From Pseudisothecium myosuroides (Eukaryota > Streptophyta > Bryopsida > Hypnales > Lembophyllaceae): DNA of 64,000 nucleotides. Shown here in pieces: positions 1 to 17,573 of this stretch. Position 1 is the first letter of the stretch, and each line of letters begins with the position of its first letter. The translations under genes and the position numbers were made by a program. The notes below the pieces were generated by a model, which worked only from the letters and a program-made list of their open reading frames with translations, did no database searches and was not told the origin of the DNA. The stretch is from the NCBI GenBank assembly GCA_951799445.1, contig OX637292.1, forward strand, positions 9,489,296 through 9,553,295. Reading direction: 5' to 3'.

Positions 1-110
1 TTTTCCGGTAAACCTGGATTAGAGATTGTGGACACGATTAAATGATGGTTCAATTCGTTTGTCTATTGGAAAGAGCCAAGATGTTGTGTGAACGCTGGTT
101 TTGAGTGCAG

Positions 111-3917
<3,807 letters not shown>

Positions 3918-6100
3918 TTTGAAAAGGCATATTGATCTTACATTTAGAAACACATTTAACCTCAATGGAGCTTTATGTAGAGGTGTTAACCAAGCATTAA
4001 CATTAACCAAGCATTGATACGGAGAGCTTGGTTATATCTTACATCCGTGTCCTTCTTGAGCATTATGGTGTCCCTTTTAGCATTTATTGGATCCAACCAC
4101 TGAGGTTATGTTCAGTAATGTGGAAGTAGAGCCGCCCTGTGGAGATAACACCCATGGATCAGCATGTTAGAGCGACTCTGTTTTCATCTCATTTTAGGCC
4201 ATTAACCATGTTTTTTTTTATGGGACTCCACAATTTTTGGGGTCAATTTGATAGTAGATAGTAGATAGTCTTTGTCCTTCGATTGGCAATCTGCATTATG
4301 AGCTGTGCTTGACCCCGTAAACTCTGGTGTACTTGACCCCGTAAACTCTGCAATTTGTGGGGTTTTAGGTTCTATGAATTCTAGAAATCAAGGTTCTTAT
4401 ATATGTTTTGTGATTTGTTTTCAAAGGCAAAAATGTTGCATTGGCTTTAGTACATTAGAGGATTTTTGAGGCCTCCAAGAGACTGCGAGTTCTCAAGCCC
4501 TGGGAACTCTGGGAACGCGCTGGGAACAGTAATCTGACGTGGTCACGCGAGTGCCACGTCAGAAAATAATTTAAAAAAAAAAAATTTAATTTTTTTAAAA
4601 TTTTTTTTAATAGTATTTTTAAATTTTTTTAATAATATTTTAATATTTTTTTATTTTTTTATTTTTTAAATTATTTTTTAATTATTATTATATTCTGGCT
4701 GTTCCCAGCTGCGGGAACAGCCTTGAAACGGCCCTCTGCAGCCCTCAAATTTCTTCTAATGCATTTATTTACTGTTGATCAATGTTTTGAATACATCTTT
4801 CATCTAAATCACACCACTTGGACAAGCCTCTAAGCTTCTTCCTTCACTCAATCCTCTTTAATGTCGTAGATCTAGAAAATAGTGCGAGAGACAACTCGTC
4901 TCCGAATCAACACAAATATGTTAAACAAATGTTTGAGTCAACCAATCCAAAGTGTTATGAAAGATTTGATTTGGACCTTTTTTGTGTCTCAACATGATTA
5001 CATAGTTCCTTACAAAAATCAACACAAATATATTTAAAAAAACGTTGGAGTAAACTAGTCCAAAGCATTATGAAATATATGATTTGGGCCTTTTTCTTGT
5101 CCTCAAATTGACACACAGATTCCTTACACAATTGCCAAAATATTACTACTCAAAATATTATGGATTGTGCCGCAATTACAGAGTGTCATTAGAGATAATT
5201 GAGTATAGATGAACTTAAAATGTGGATGGGCCTACTTGGTATGAATGGATACACATGTAGCTTTTTTGTTTCTTTGATTTTGGATAAAGAATGATTATTA
5301 TTATTTTTCAATTTGATTTGTTGGTATATATTCATGGAATACTTTTTAGCATTGGGTAGAATGTTTGTTCATTACGTTCATTTGTAATCTCATTATAGAT
5401 TGATCTGTACAATTTATAAGACTTAGAAATTAATTTCAAATAGTAATTTTGGAATCAATTACTATTAAATTACAATCTAAAGTGATAATATTGTGTTCAA
5501 AGAGTGTAAATAGGTCCTAACCACCATCCTAATCTTAGAAAGTCCAAGTAAATTCCAATGTCATTTACTTGAATTTCACTGCATTGGTTACAAAAGAAGG
5601 TTATCTTTTATAGACTCATATATTATTGGGAATGTGAAATCAGTTGGACAAAATGTTGCCTTAAAGTGTTCTATTCATTGTTCATTATATGGACGTAAAA
5701 CCACCTTCCGGGTTAATGTATATAATGAAGTTTGCTTATCAAATTTTGAGCAACGATAAATTCATTTCAAGCATGTAATATTCCAAAAAGAAAAATCCCT
5801 AGTCATATATTAGTTTTAGTATTAATTTTGTAGGCAACAACATCATTTCCCCCAACCAACTTGAATTTTATAATTATTTAAAAAAGAACAACACACCACC
5901 ACCCTTACCATAGCCACTTTCGTAACTAACTAACTACCTCCACGGAGTCATACAGTTAAGTTCCTCGGAGGAGGTGAAGCCGTGCTCCCTTCAAACATCA
6001 ATCCCATCGCCACCGATTCAACGCCGTCAATTCCTTCGACCTCCACATCAATTTGCAGCTTCATCTTGCAAAAATTTGCGGCACGATTTTAGATTTTCGG
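3918..6100. other. Intergenic, AT-rich, no gene seen
   Basis: Follows the monooxygenase stop codon. Apart from the MITE-like element at 4464-4752 and a few short duplications (for example two copies of a 'cttgaccccgtaaactctg' phrase near 4308 and 4332), I see no coding sequence or RNA gene here. Confidence 0.6.
4464..4752. mobile_element. Palindromic MITE-like element with AT core
   Basis: The ends are imperfect inverted repeats: both read inward as TTTGAGG followed by a GC-rich arm that contains repeated 'CTGGGAAC' or its complement 'GTTCCCAG'. The centre (about 4568-4693) is almost pure A/T. A short GC-rich inverted arm around an AT core is typical of non-autonomous DNA transposons. No clear target duplication was found, so the exact ends are approximate. 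Confidence 0.45.
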
Positions 6101-6145
6101 AAATGGTCAGCTAGGAGCTTTAATTACTGTAGATACCGATTCACG

Positions 6146-6167
6146 TACTGCATGCGCGCATGCAGTA
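6146..6167. promoter_or_regulatory. Perfect 22-bp palindrome with RY (CATGCA) motifs upstream of the coiled-coil gene
   Basis: The half-site TACTGCATGCG is followed by its exact reverse complement. It contains CATGCA/TGCATG cores, which in plants are the RY element bound by B3-domain factors of the ABI3/FUS3 type. It lies about 0.5 kb upstream of the first ATG of the coiled-coil gene, so it is in the promoter or 5' leader. Binding is inferred. Confidence 0.4.
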
Positions 6168-6683
6168 AGTCGATCGACTCGATCACGAGAGTAAGTACGT
6201 CGCATGCGCAATTCCTCAAGTTCTTCGGTTAGGGTTTCAATCCCAGGCTCGTAGTTCTTCTCATCTCAAGCTCTTTGGCGTTTCACCAAATTAAACTAAC
6301 GGCGAGATTATATATATATATAATCGGATTGGCAATATCGATCCCTAATTGTCCAGACGGGCTGAGTACGTTTCACAATTGGATTTTATTTGGTTCAGTT
6401 TGAGAGAATGCTCTCTGAATGCAATGTAGGGATTCTAACAGAGTATTTGGACAAACAGTTGTAATCGAGGAAGGTAATGAGAGTTATAACCCCTGAAGGA
6501 CCAGAACGCACAGTTTCGGGGCTTAGGTTTGTTGTTTGCGAACTTTCTTTTGTCCGAATTTATATAAATTTTGGGTAGACGCATGCGATTTTGGCTCCTT
6601 ATGGATTTTACTGTTTTCACAGTCATGTTGACCATTTGAAATCGTGGTCCTTTAGGGGTTAAGAATCAGGTGTGATACCGTCC

Positions 6684-9600
6684 ATGCATGCAGTTCTGTG
6701 CGCCCTTCTGTTCGGGAAGTGGATGTCGCTCTGCGTGGAGTCTGCGAGGCTGGGAGCCAAGACGAAGAGTGCAGATCCAATGCAGAAGCCGGGTGCGGCA
6801 GCCTTGCCTAACCTTGGAGGCGAGCAGGTGCAAAAGATGTTGGCGGCGAAGAGCAGAAGCGCCAAGTCGTCGACGGAGGTGGACAATGAGACTGTGGAAA
6901 CGGCCGAAAATGACCGAGTGTTTGTGCCGCATTACGAAGTGTACGCGAACAAGAAGAAAGTGCAGTATGCTCGCCCACTGGAGTCGCCGCCTTCGGTGCT
7001 GCCGCCCTCTGGCAGCAACCAGTTCTGGCCCAGCTCTGGTGAAGGGTCCTCCATGTCCAGTGTGGACAATGTACGTTCGGAAACCCTAACAATGCAATTA
7101 GCGTATTTTCCACAACTGCTTTCAAACAGTCAAACCCCATTGATAAATTTCGCAGCGGAAACCCTAACAATGCAATTAGTGTATTTTTCTGATATTCCCG
7201 TAAGGAAAACAACGGTTCTCGCTGTGTCTTACCTGTGATGCAACAGTCAATGGTGTGGACTGTGGCAAAGGTGCAGGATGTTCTAAGTTAGTCAGAATAT
7301 CATTTTAGAGAAGGTTATTGTAAAAAGGTTTGAATGTTCGCAGTTATCTGTTTTCACATGGGTCAAGTGTGCAGCAGATTATTAGTTAGAATCTGGCTAT
7401 GGTTAATTGAATAATCCTGGAGTTGCAGTACGACCAGACAGCCTCTGTCAACATGCACCAGAGGCTTTCGGAGTTTCAAGTCGCATTGCGTGCTTCAGAA
7501 AGGTACGCATCTCGTCAATTCTGTGAATTGTTGTCCGTTTTGAAGGCTCTGGACCGAAGGGGAGGAGGCCAATTGCATCTACATCTCCTGTTAAGTGCGA
7601 ATGTTTGAGTAGGTTCTCACAACTAAAATGCTGCACATGCATGAAATTTGTCACAATCACACAAAAATTGGTGGTTATGACGCTTTGAAATCCATGAAAA
7701 CCACCACTTTCACGGGTGTGTCAATTTCAAGTGTGGATCGTAGGAATGTCTTATATATAGTATTTTTTATTGCTTGAAAATTGAGCCGTAGTCTACAACA
7801 TGACTATGCTAGCTACATCTACACTCTGAAATGAGCTACAGACTGAGCCTCTTGCACTACAAGGGTTGGAGCCTCTTGTAGCTTAGCTGCTTGTTATGTA
7901 GGTAAACTGACGTACGAATTATATACCAACTAATTGTCTTATTTCAGCACTTCGACAGGCACGCATATAACATTCTTAAGGGAGGCCCTAATTATGACCT
8001 TCGGGTCAAGATGTTCTAAATCTTGAGTATTCATGATACCCATTCTCTCAATCTTTACATAAAGACACGTTGAGAAGAAGGTTAAGAAACAGAAGAAAAG
8101 AGCATGATGTAATAATAGATGAGAATGGTCGCAATAGATTGGTTGTAGAACCAAGCGAGAATAGTACTGTCATTGCAGGATCCTAATGTCACATTCGTTT
8201 ATTTGAGATGAATACACAAATTGGTACTCCAGATGTCCTCGGAAAACTTTGATCTCTACTAGACCTAATTTTAGAGTTTTCACTTAAATGTCACAATTTT
8301 GGTGCTCTCAATTGCGTCAAATGAACGATTTTGACCATACTTGCATATTAAAAACGTGGTGTGCTTCAATAGCTAAAGAATGTTACGCAATAGGGTAGAG
8401 TGCTGCTCAGGAGACCCCACCCCCTGAAATGTACACCCTTCAATGGAGAGGATGTACGTTTGGTGTAACCGTGCTTTCAATTGTGAACTGCGAACTTGCT
8501 CGAGGATACTGAGGTTTCTGACAATATGTTCTATGAGTGATGTGTCTTGCACGAAACATGTACTCGAAAGACTAGCCATTAAATAAGGAAAGTGGTGGTT
8601 GGTATTTTCAGGGCGAGGGAGGAGGGGCAGAGGGAGACCGACTCCTTGCGAGTGTATGTAGGCAGTGTGGAAGCTGCTGCAGCTGGCCTTCTCTCGCGTG
8701 TGCAGGAACTCGAACATTTGCTGGCATTGTGTTGAGTACTCAGCACACCATCTCTTGCACCACTTTATGCCATTATCAACCAATTCTAGCAATGTCCATT
8801 TGTTTAGAGTAAAAAAACAGAGGCTCTGCTAGTGGGGTATCACTGGATACATTCCATCCGATGATGGGGTGTCACATAAGGAAGAAAATCTTTGGGTTAC
8901 AGATGTAATATTGCATCAAGCGTTGGTTGAAATTAATTCTAATGAACTATGTTGAATCACTGGATCACATGTGATCCTAGCCTTTGGGTATCATATCGAA
9001 TATTAACGTCCACCCGGTGATTGCGTTGTGAAAGCACAGCTGCGGTGGTTAAGCATGGCCACGACATCGACCAGTTGAGGGGCAAAGTAGCCACCGCCGC
9101 CACTCATGAGGTGCGGAAGCACGCCGTTGCCGCTGCTCAAGCTGTTGCAGCTGCTAGAGAAGCGACTATGGAGCTCGACAAGGTTAGCAATTCGATCGTT
9201 CCCTCTTTAAAACTTAAAAATAGGGAGTGAAATATCATTTTGAATGTGAAATTAGTAAATCCTTCGAGATAGTACACAACATTGCTCATTGTAGCTGAAA
9301 ACAAGAATATCTTTGGAATACCTCAAAATATTCTCAGTGATTATTTTCATTGAGAATATTTTCAAGAATGTTTTAGAAGACTTCAAAATTTTATGTAATT
9401 ATTTAATAGGGGGCCTCAAACTACCCATCGATTGCAAGTGTTTCAAGAAAATACAAAGAGTGACTTCCCTGAGAACTTGGTATACCGTAATTGAACTATT
9501 ATTTATAATGCGGCGTGCAGTGATTATATTAGGTGTATGTTTGATCGACCATCCATTTCATTCCCTATTAATTACATTTTAACAAACCTCTCGAAAGTAC

Positions 9601-12600
9601 AGTGCGAAGTTTGTGAACTCATCCTTCCCCATACAAGATTGATGAATGCTGGGGAGGGTGGGTGGGTGTTAACTGACTGCTTGATCACACAATATACTGT
9701 GGGCGTTCAATTGCAGTTGGGTGAAAAAATATTGTGATCAAGAATATGCCGATGGAGGTTGTAAGTATTTTGCAACTTCCAAGGCTCGCTACTATTTTTC
9801 AAATTTAATGAGGTTGTAAGTATTATGCCGAAGAAGGTTGTAAGTGTTTTGCAGCTTCCAAGTCAAAATTGCCTCATTAAATTTGAAAAATACATATGTT
9901 CGTACTGTGAATTTCTGATCATGTCACACCGTACTAGTTCTTGGTTCCCAGGTGCGACGCGAGACACACGCCTTAACCAAGGCGCAGCAACAAGAAATTG
10001 AGAGGTTGAATGTGGAAGCTGCAGAGACCCGAATACTTCACGAGGTAGACATCTTTGCAATCGACCGTATCAGTGAAAATAGGAGACGTTGTATTTCAGT
10101 CTACAATGATCAAAATCAATCTTTTTTTTCAATACATTAACAGAAGAATGGCAGTCCAAAGTAACTGCATAATTTGGGAACTGAGAAACTTGTCAACTGG
10201 CTTATTGTTGATGTTTCCACAGGCTAGGGCACTGCAGAACCAAGACTTACTGGATCAAAACGGAAAGCTGGTAAACTATTCATGCCCTCGGTTGGAAATT
10301 CTAGGAAGTGGTGTAAGCATGACTTGGCTAAAACTCTATTGCCACTGACCTTTGAATGAGAATGCGGTTGTCTCATGTTATTATACTTTCTACAACCTCT
10401 CACTTTGAAATTTCATAAGAAATTCATACATATTGAAAAAAAATGATCTTAACAGATGTGGTTCATGAAGTCGAAGTAGTAGTTCCTTAGGTCTGTAATA
10501 ATTTCCCAAAAGCACGCTTCTACATATGTCAAAATCGGAAAAATCTCATAGCGGGTAGAACAGCAAACTTCAATTTCATTAAATTGGTAGGATTCCACGA
10601 CTTTGGAACTTTTCAAGGCGTGCGGACTGAAACGTAAATCTATACCACTCTCAATTTTTGGAGATTGGCGTCGATGAATGACACAATTTTTGGTGCCAGA
10701 ATCTCGCCAATTTAACGAATTTGGACACACGGCACCATGCACTGCAAACAAGGAAGTACACTGCAGGCTAAACTGTGTGCATGGCACTTCGCTGTGTTGA
10801 CTGTTGTGGGGTTTTGCAGTTTGACGGACACAATTAGTATTCTCTACCGTCTTTGTCTTTGTGATAAATACATATTATTGGGAACAATTTGTGGTTGTTG
10901 TAGGAAAGGCGATGGGAGGATATGAATTCCAGACTTGAAGAGCTACAAGCAACACATAAAGCTGAGTATGCAACTCTGCAGAAGAAGTATGAAACACTCA
11001 AGGTTAGGACTAAGTAGATCTTTTTCACAAAATTTGAAGTTTCGTTTCTCGCTTTCACGCCTGTAAACATACAGTATATCTGACAGGGTTATGAAAGGTA
11101 GTATCCAGTTCTCTGACCTCAGAGAAGGGCATTGTAGAGCACTGCTCGTGAGAACCGCACACAGAATTCGGAGCTAAAGAAGGCCTTGGAGATGAACCGG
11201 TTGGGTCTGCACTCATTGCAGAAAAAGTTCGATGACATGCAAGTGGAGCAAAAGGAGTTGACTCTCCAGAATGAGCTTTTGGAACAACAGGTTGATAATT
11301 AATACTTCTTCTAAAACACATTCATATATAGTTAGTCGCCTACATGAGAAAACAGATGAAGGGTTTTTCTTATAAAACTGATTGATTTCAAATAAAATGG
11401 CAAGGTTTTCTACGATTGTACCAATATATATATCAATATCTGTCCTAGTTCTAAAAAGGGAAACTGCTTGCGCATCTCTTTTTTGGCAATTGGAGGGCCT
11501 TTTTGGAGTGTCTACTGTAGGGTCTTTTTTTGCAGTTTGTCAACTTTGATTACAAGTTACTATCCTAACCAAGTGGCACCCAATTGATAATAACTAAGAT
11601 GGTCATGCTTATTAAAGTGACTTGGTACAAAGTGCCATAATTGTGACATTCAAGTACACATAGCTCAAAAACTTACGACTAATATAGATTTGAGGTTCCC
11701 TGAAAAGTGCAAATGTCTTGAAATTTCACCATTTTAATAATACAACAATTTAGGTTCTTAAACATTAACCATTGTCTTGAAAATTGAGGTAACTGTTTCG
11801 TATGTGAACTCTTTCTCAGGTGAAGAACCTGCAGGGTCAAGAAGTGTCATCAACAATTGCACATTATGACCATGAACTACGGAAGGTTCGGTGCTTTTCA
11901 TTTACATTAATTTATGAGTAACTGATTCCATGCAACGTCAACTACTCTGTACCCGTTCACGGCTTGGTTGTTGTTATTTGTTTGTTTTTTAATGCAATAT
12001 ATGGTTCTCCATTTGTTCAAGAAAAAAACTACTCTGTTACCCCAATTTGCAAAACCTTTATATAAGAACTTGAAATCTTGCTGAGAAGAAGCAAAGTTAA
12101 AACTGAAGTTCAGTGTAAAGCTCTCAGATCAAAATCAGGGGCATTTGAAATGAATTACACTAACTAGTATTGATTCAAGGTCAATTCATCAATGCAGGTT
12201 CGAGCTTCTCTAGGAGGAGAGAAGGCACAACTTCTGGTGGAATTGGTAAACTTATTCTACGATAAGAAAGTCTATATTTTCGTTAAGAAAAAACAACCAG
12301 TGTCAACTTGATCAAGACCAAAAGATATCATGAGTTATCATACTGCCAATTCAAATCCAGTGCATTATGAGGAGGGAAGCTAGCTGTACTAGTTTGCTGT
12401 AAACTGCATTTTCCCCTGCTATAATACTGATTACAAAGACTGCCTTTCAATTTCTCAATGAGGGTTTGTTGGCTGTTGTGACGAAAGATGGAAGACTGTG
12501 TCTGCTTGAATTTTTTTCAAACAATGTTTTTTCATACATGCAACAGGCTTCATTGCGGCGCAGCAACCACAATCTACGAGCGGAAGTAGAAGATTGGCGA

Positions 12601-15600
12601 GATAAATTCAGGACATTAAGTCAACATTACTCTGGTTTGGAAGACCTTGGCTGTCAGACACAGAATTCCTCCAACAGACGATCCTCCTCGAAGCCATGCC
12701 ACAACATACACAGTACCGCAGGTCCCAAATCAGATTCGCCGAGGACCACGGTTGTCAAAGGGGGATGCAGATTGCCATCGCCTCAAAAGGTATGATAAAT
12801 GTCCCAGTAAACATTAAACTTAGCTCTGACAACAGTGAGATGTGGTCATATGCTTTAGAATAGCGCACCAATAACGTGACCATAACATTTAAAAAATTTC
12901 CAAGCATGAGCCAAAGGTGACTTTGTCAATTCAACATGTTCCAAGTTAGCATGTAGTCAAATTCTGGCTTCCTTTCAATTTAGCCTAAAGTTTCATAATC
13001 TTAGAAACTATTTGTTGAATTTCTAGCCACTGACAAAGTGAAGTATTCTGCTTCTTTCTTGCAATTCTTCAAGGAAAGAACCACTTGAATCATGTTATGA
13101 CATTCATAAACTCAATCCTTGAAAAGTCAATTTGTTACATTGGCAGAAATTCAAGGCAGGCTTCCTGAAATGTAAAACTATTTAGATCATAGTTATTAGA
13201 GTTTTGTGACTTTGAATGTCACAATTTTGGCGCTTTCAATATAGCAAAATCGACATTTCAAAAACTGGTAGAGCTTTGAATACTAAGTAGGACTTTGAAG
13301 TGCTGAGATTGGTTTTGAGGTGGCCACTTTAATAAATATCCAATATTGCACAAAATTGATGATCCTGTTTATCAATTGTTTGTACTAAAAATAGATGTTG
13401 AAATTTTGGGGAAATTGTTTTTTCAAGAATTTTTGTATGGTGAAAGAGAATATTGGCAAAAAATTCTATTTTTAGTATTTGTTGAACTTTATTTTTTGTT
13501 TAAATTAAGTATTTGGCTTAGAGGTGCTAACCTTGCCCTACACTTGCGGTAGGGATGAAGTTCATGAATTAAACAAAAAAAATTTAAATATACTTTTGCT
13601 TTGTAAATTAGATGGAAGATAATGCTTGTTCACAATTCTTTTTGCAAAATTCAAAGTCAATTTTGTAATATTGGCACAATTCAGAGTGCCATAATTCTAA
13701 TACAATTTACATCTTGGTCATGGCTACAATCCATATATATACCAACAATAATTTTTTGATAAAACAAGTTACATCTTAGACATGGCTACAAGCTATATAT
13801 ATATATGTCAATAAAAAAATTTAACAAAATTTAGAAAATTATGACTCTCAACTATTTAAAACCTCTTTAAAATTAGGACAAATATTGTCAAAGCACCAAC
13901 CATGAAAAAAATGCTAATGTTGTTAGTATTCTTCAGAGTGACATTAATAAAGTTATTTCAATTTATTTTCTTTACAAAAGTTTTTCCATGAGATATCTTG
14001 CATTTAAACAGGGCAACGTTCTTTACCAAGTGTAGAAAGTCCTTTTAATTTGAAAAAGAAGCAACAATCTAAGAACAAATGTTATGCCAAAGGATATTAG
14101 GATAGCCTAACTTCTTTGGCCAAATAAAGGATGATTTTCAACTTTGATTTTATCTCCTTGGGCCTTCAATAGTGTTTCAAAAATCCACATGCATGGTAAT
14201 ATTTAGACTGTTATAAAGCCTCACATAAACTAAACGATATGGAAGATGTGTAGATGTATACGGATGAAGGACGTACTGGAAGCGACATTTCTTCAACGGC
14301 ATCAGTAGCGGGTCCATCATCCAAGAATATAGAGACGTCCCCTGTACAAGGCACAAGGGACAAAAAGAATTCTTTAAATGGCTCTAAGGCAAAGGGAAAC
14401 ACCCTTTCTCAAACCAGAAGTGATCGAGTTGACTGTGCCTTCCTGCGCACAAGCTCTTCTTTTAAATCAGAGCAGGTACCTTAGACCCTACTCACCTAAT
14501 ATTTATATATCATCTTTTAAGCAAATACTTTCACTACTTTTGTGCTATCAAGCATCAATCCAAAAGTGTCAATGTTATTAAACTGGCAGAAATTCATAGC
14601 ATTGGCACTTTCTACGTTAAGCACCATAGAAGCTAAATTTATATTGTTTGAATTTTCTTTAGAATTGTGAGCATATCTATATTACAATTTGGCACTTTGA
14701 ATTGTGCCAATTTGATGAAATTGTCATTCCAAGTAGTATATATGGGTGCCATTGCAAGAAACACTTGTTCTATTTTGCATCACACCTTGCATGATGATTT
14801 GTTTTTTGGCCATAATTTTTACATTCTGGCTCCAAATGACTCAAGGTTTATAGGTTAGGTATTCATGACTATTATACACCTTGCCTAATTTTCTTGAAGT
14901 TTTCAAAAATAATTTATTGTCCAAAAATAGTCCCCAATTGTATATCACACTTACCAATTTGGAGGTTTTTAGTATTATTTAGTACCCAAAAATATGAATT
15001 TCGAGCTGAAATTAGAAGGGAATGGTCTTCTAGGAGACTTGTAGCTACAATCCTAAGGAATTTCATAGACAATTAATTATATATGGTGTGAAAGTCCACA
15101 AACGGTGAGCTTCTTTCTACTAACTAGCATTTTGAAACATATAAAATATTGTTTTAGTGGTTCTTTTGGTGAATGACCATCTCCATAGAGTTGTTACAAA
15201 TGGCCAATTTTTATTTTATTTATTTTGATATATTTTTTAAATTTAAAAAAATATATTTTTCTAATTACTCAAGAAAAAAATCATAAGTACTATTCAAATC
15301 GCAACAAAATCAACAAGTGTTTCTTGCAATCCCCTTTATTTTCTAAAGCATCTCCCAATAAAGATGTGAAAAACCTCATATTATTCACATTAGCACATTT
15401 AATGCCTAAACCACAAAGAATCCTAATCTTGGGCGTTTTTCAAACTCCAAATCCTAATCCTACGTACATTGCACACACCTTACGATTAGCTCTAAGATAG
15501 ACACTCATTCCTATCCATGTACCCCATTCCATCATCATGTACCAATGGAGTACATTCTAGAAAGAATGTGCACCATTAGTACATGATGACGGAATGGGGT

Positions 15601-16925
15601 ACAAGGACAGAAATGGGTGCAAATACCTTATTGCAATGATGGATTGTTAGAGAAGCTCACATTGTTAGTAAGAACCAACTTTTTTTTTAAACTTTTTGAG
15701 AAAGTGCCAAGATGGCGATTACTCAAAATTTGGTGAAGCATTGTATTTCTACATTCATCCATCTTTTGGACCAAAAAACACTTTTCAATCATATTCATGC
15801 ACTTTTTCATCCAAATTTGGCAACTTCATCCACATTTCTAAAATGGAAAATTTCTAGCAAAGAAAATACTTTTATTTGATGAAAAGTAGACATTTATTTT
15901 GAAATGGTGCAATCTGGCCCTGTGGTGCCAAAAAAAAAATGGCTGGTTCTTACCAGTCTTCCCAATGCCAGCCTAATTCATTCTCCCTAATTCGTTGGTT
16001 AAGAATGCTTAGGGAGACTGGTTGATGCAATGTTAGCATCTATTTTACTGGCAGCATGAATTAGCAAACAAACCCAAAGCCAAGGCTATGTTGAAAACTA
16101 TTGGAAAGACCTGATTTCACACAGATGTTAAGGTAGGAGGTCCATAAATCACTCACCTAAGAGCTGAAACTGAATTTTGGGGAGGTGAAGCATCTCAAAA
16201 TATTTTCCAGTAAATTTTCCTTGAAAGACAAGAGGAATTGACATCTAACCCAAGTCGTTTCATATTTTTTGGAGCTTTCTGGAATTAGTTATGAAATTTT
16301 GAAGTTGAAGTGGCATAGGGCTCTAAAATCGCATACCCTCTAAAATGTACATTGTTTGTACATCGCTGAAGGCTATGAAAAAGCAACATGTACAAGCAAT
16401 GTACAATTGAGTAGGGTGGGCGATTTTAGAGCCCGTGCAATTTCAGAACCTCCTACCTTACATCACAGATCCCCAAAACCAGTCAAGCACAAACTGAACA
16501 TTGTGAACTGCTATCTAATTCAGACTACAGCAACAAAATACCAGAAAGAATGTGTACCATAACCAAACATGGTGAACAGGGGACAGTGTCCTATAAATTC
16601 CTAATAAATTACCCCTTTCAGAACACTGGTTAAAAACATACCATGAACTGCATTCCAGTGCCCCGGGTCCCACTGTGGTACACCAGCTTGATTGCCAAAG
16701 TCTTCCAGTTGATTTCAAAGATTCAAGCGCACAGTGGAAGAGTATTACAGTACATTAAAGTGAACCGTGTAATAGCACAATAGTAGCGTATGCTAACTAC
16801 ACTTTTGGCAGTACAAGAATGCACAAGCAGCTGAAATCCCTCAGACTTCCGAAAGCGAAGTTGGTTCCCCGCCAGCAGAGGAAGAAGACGTGCTTGCTGC
16901 CCACCGCCGAGCCACCAAGTTGAAG
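6684..16925 (+). CDS. Multi-exon coiled-coil protein, function unknown
   Basis: Exon chain by splice site and phase: 6684-7070, 7429-7502, 9035-9182, 9952-10044, 10223-10270, 10904-11002, 11138-11290, 11820-11885, 12198-12245, 12547-12789, 14254-14475, 16812-16925, giving 565 residues without a stop in frame. The N-terminus (about 130 residues) is Ala/Ser-rich with a 'FVPHYEVYANKKKVQYARP' stretch. Residues about 130-400 are rich in E, K, Q, L and A with heptad spacing, read as a long coiled coil. Then follows a Ser/Lys-rich, disordered-looking tail. The ATG at 6684 is the first in frame; a later one near 6780 is possible. The gene may end with a short exon 17574-17621 (TGA). Introns are large and full of small repeats. 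I do not recognise the family; cytoskeletal or scaffold roles would be guesses. Confidence 0.72.
7078..7188 (+). repeat. Direct repeat in intron 1 (two ~33-bp copies, 78 bp apart)
   Basis: A block beginning CGGAAACCCTAACAATGCAA occurs at 7078 and again at 7156, nearly identical over about 33 bp, right after the exon 1 donor. It contains the AAACCCTAA telo-box motif, which in plants is often found near transcription starts. Confidence 0.6.
9793..9892. repeat. 21-bp perfect inverted repeat in an intron
   Basis: TATTTTTCAAATTTAATGAG(G) at 9793-9813 recurs as its exact reverse complement at 9872-9892. The 58-bp loop holds two copies of a 'GGTTGTAAGT' phrase. It lies just before the exon at 9952 and may be a MITE remnant. 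Confidence 0.55.
15502..15619. repeat. Near-perfect fold-back hairpin (57-bp arms, 4-nt loop) in an intron
   Basis: Left arm 15502-15558, loop 15559-15562, right arm 15563-15619. The inner 40 bp of the arms differ at 4 positions and the outer part at a similar rate. The structure resembles either a recently formed fold-back MITE or a pre-miRNA/siRNA hairpin embedded in the long intron before exon 16812. Confidence 0.65.
16129..16460. mobile_element. MITE, TAAGGTAG family, copy 1
   Basis: Inverted ends TAAGGTAGGAGGT (left) and ACCTCCTACCTTA (right), 332 bp, inside an intron. It contains an internal inverted repeat around TGTACATTG (about 16347-16412). The same end motif bounds the element at 27976-28393, and another right end occurs at about 28814, so a family is present in this window. 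The target duplication may be only TA. Confidence 0.55.
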
Positions 16926-17573
16926 GTACTGACACATTGCAAATTGGTAAAATGTCCTCTACTTCCAATAAATAAAGTCATCAACTACATGAAGCTTGCA
17001 GCCAACATAAACCACGAAAAACAAGAACAAATTACAAAATGCAAGATGAAGGTCTCACTGAAAGGTAAAGCACAGTCAGCCGGACAGGAAGTGGCATGTC
17101 TTTCTAATTGATAATGTGGCACAAACACACTAGGACCCTGATAATGGGACCCATGAAGTTAGGCGGGGTATAGACACCTTTGATAAAAAATTTACAATAA
17201 CATAATTCTAATGCTGATTTGAGTACCTAACTGTGACAACTCGTTGGAGATCCAACGCCCACAACAAATTAGGAACACATGCATTATCGCAGACCTCCCG
17301 CAAGGGAGGTTCGCGAAAATGCATTCTACCCCCAAAATCACGATCTGAAGTGACCTAAAATGAAAGGCCGCTTATCTGGGAGTCTGGAGTCATAAAACAG
17401 AGGTTGCACAAGGCGCTTGACCAGAACTCCCCACTGATCTCAGATTCAAACGTGTGCCTATCACAGTTTGCATCATAGAGGTTTCCGACGAAACTTAGAA
17501 ATTGAGTGGCCCAAAAGAATGCTAAATAGAGTCGGTCTTAGAGAGTACTCACGTACACAAAGTTTCGTGTGAG

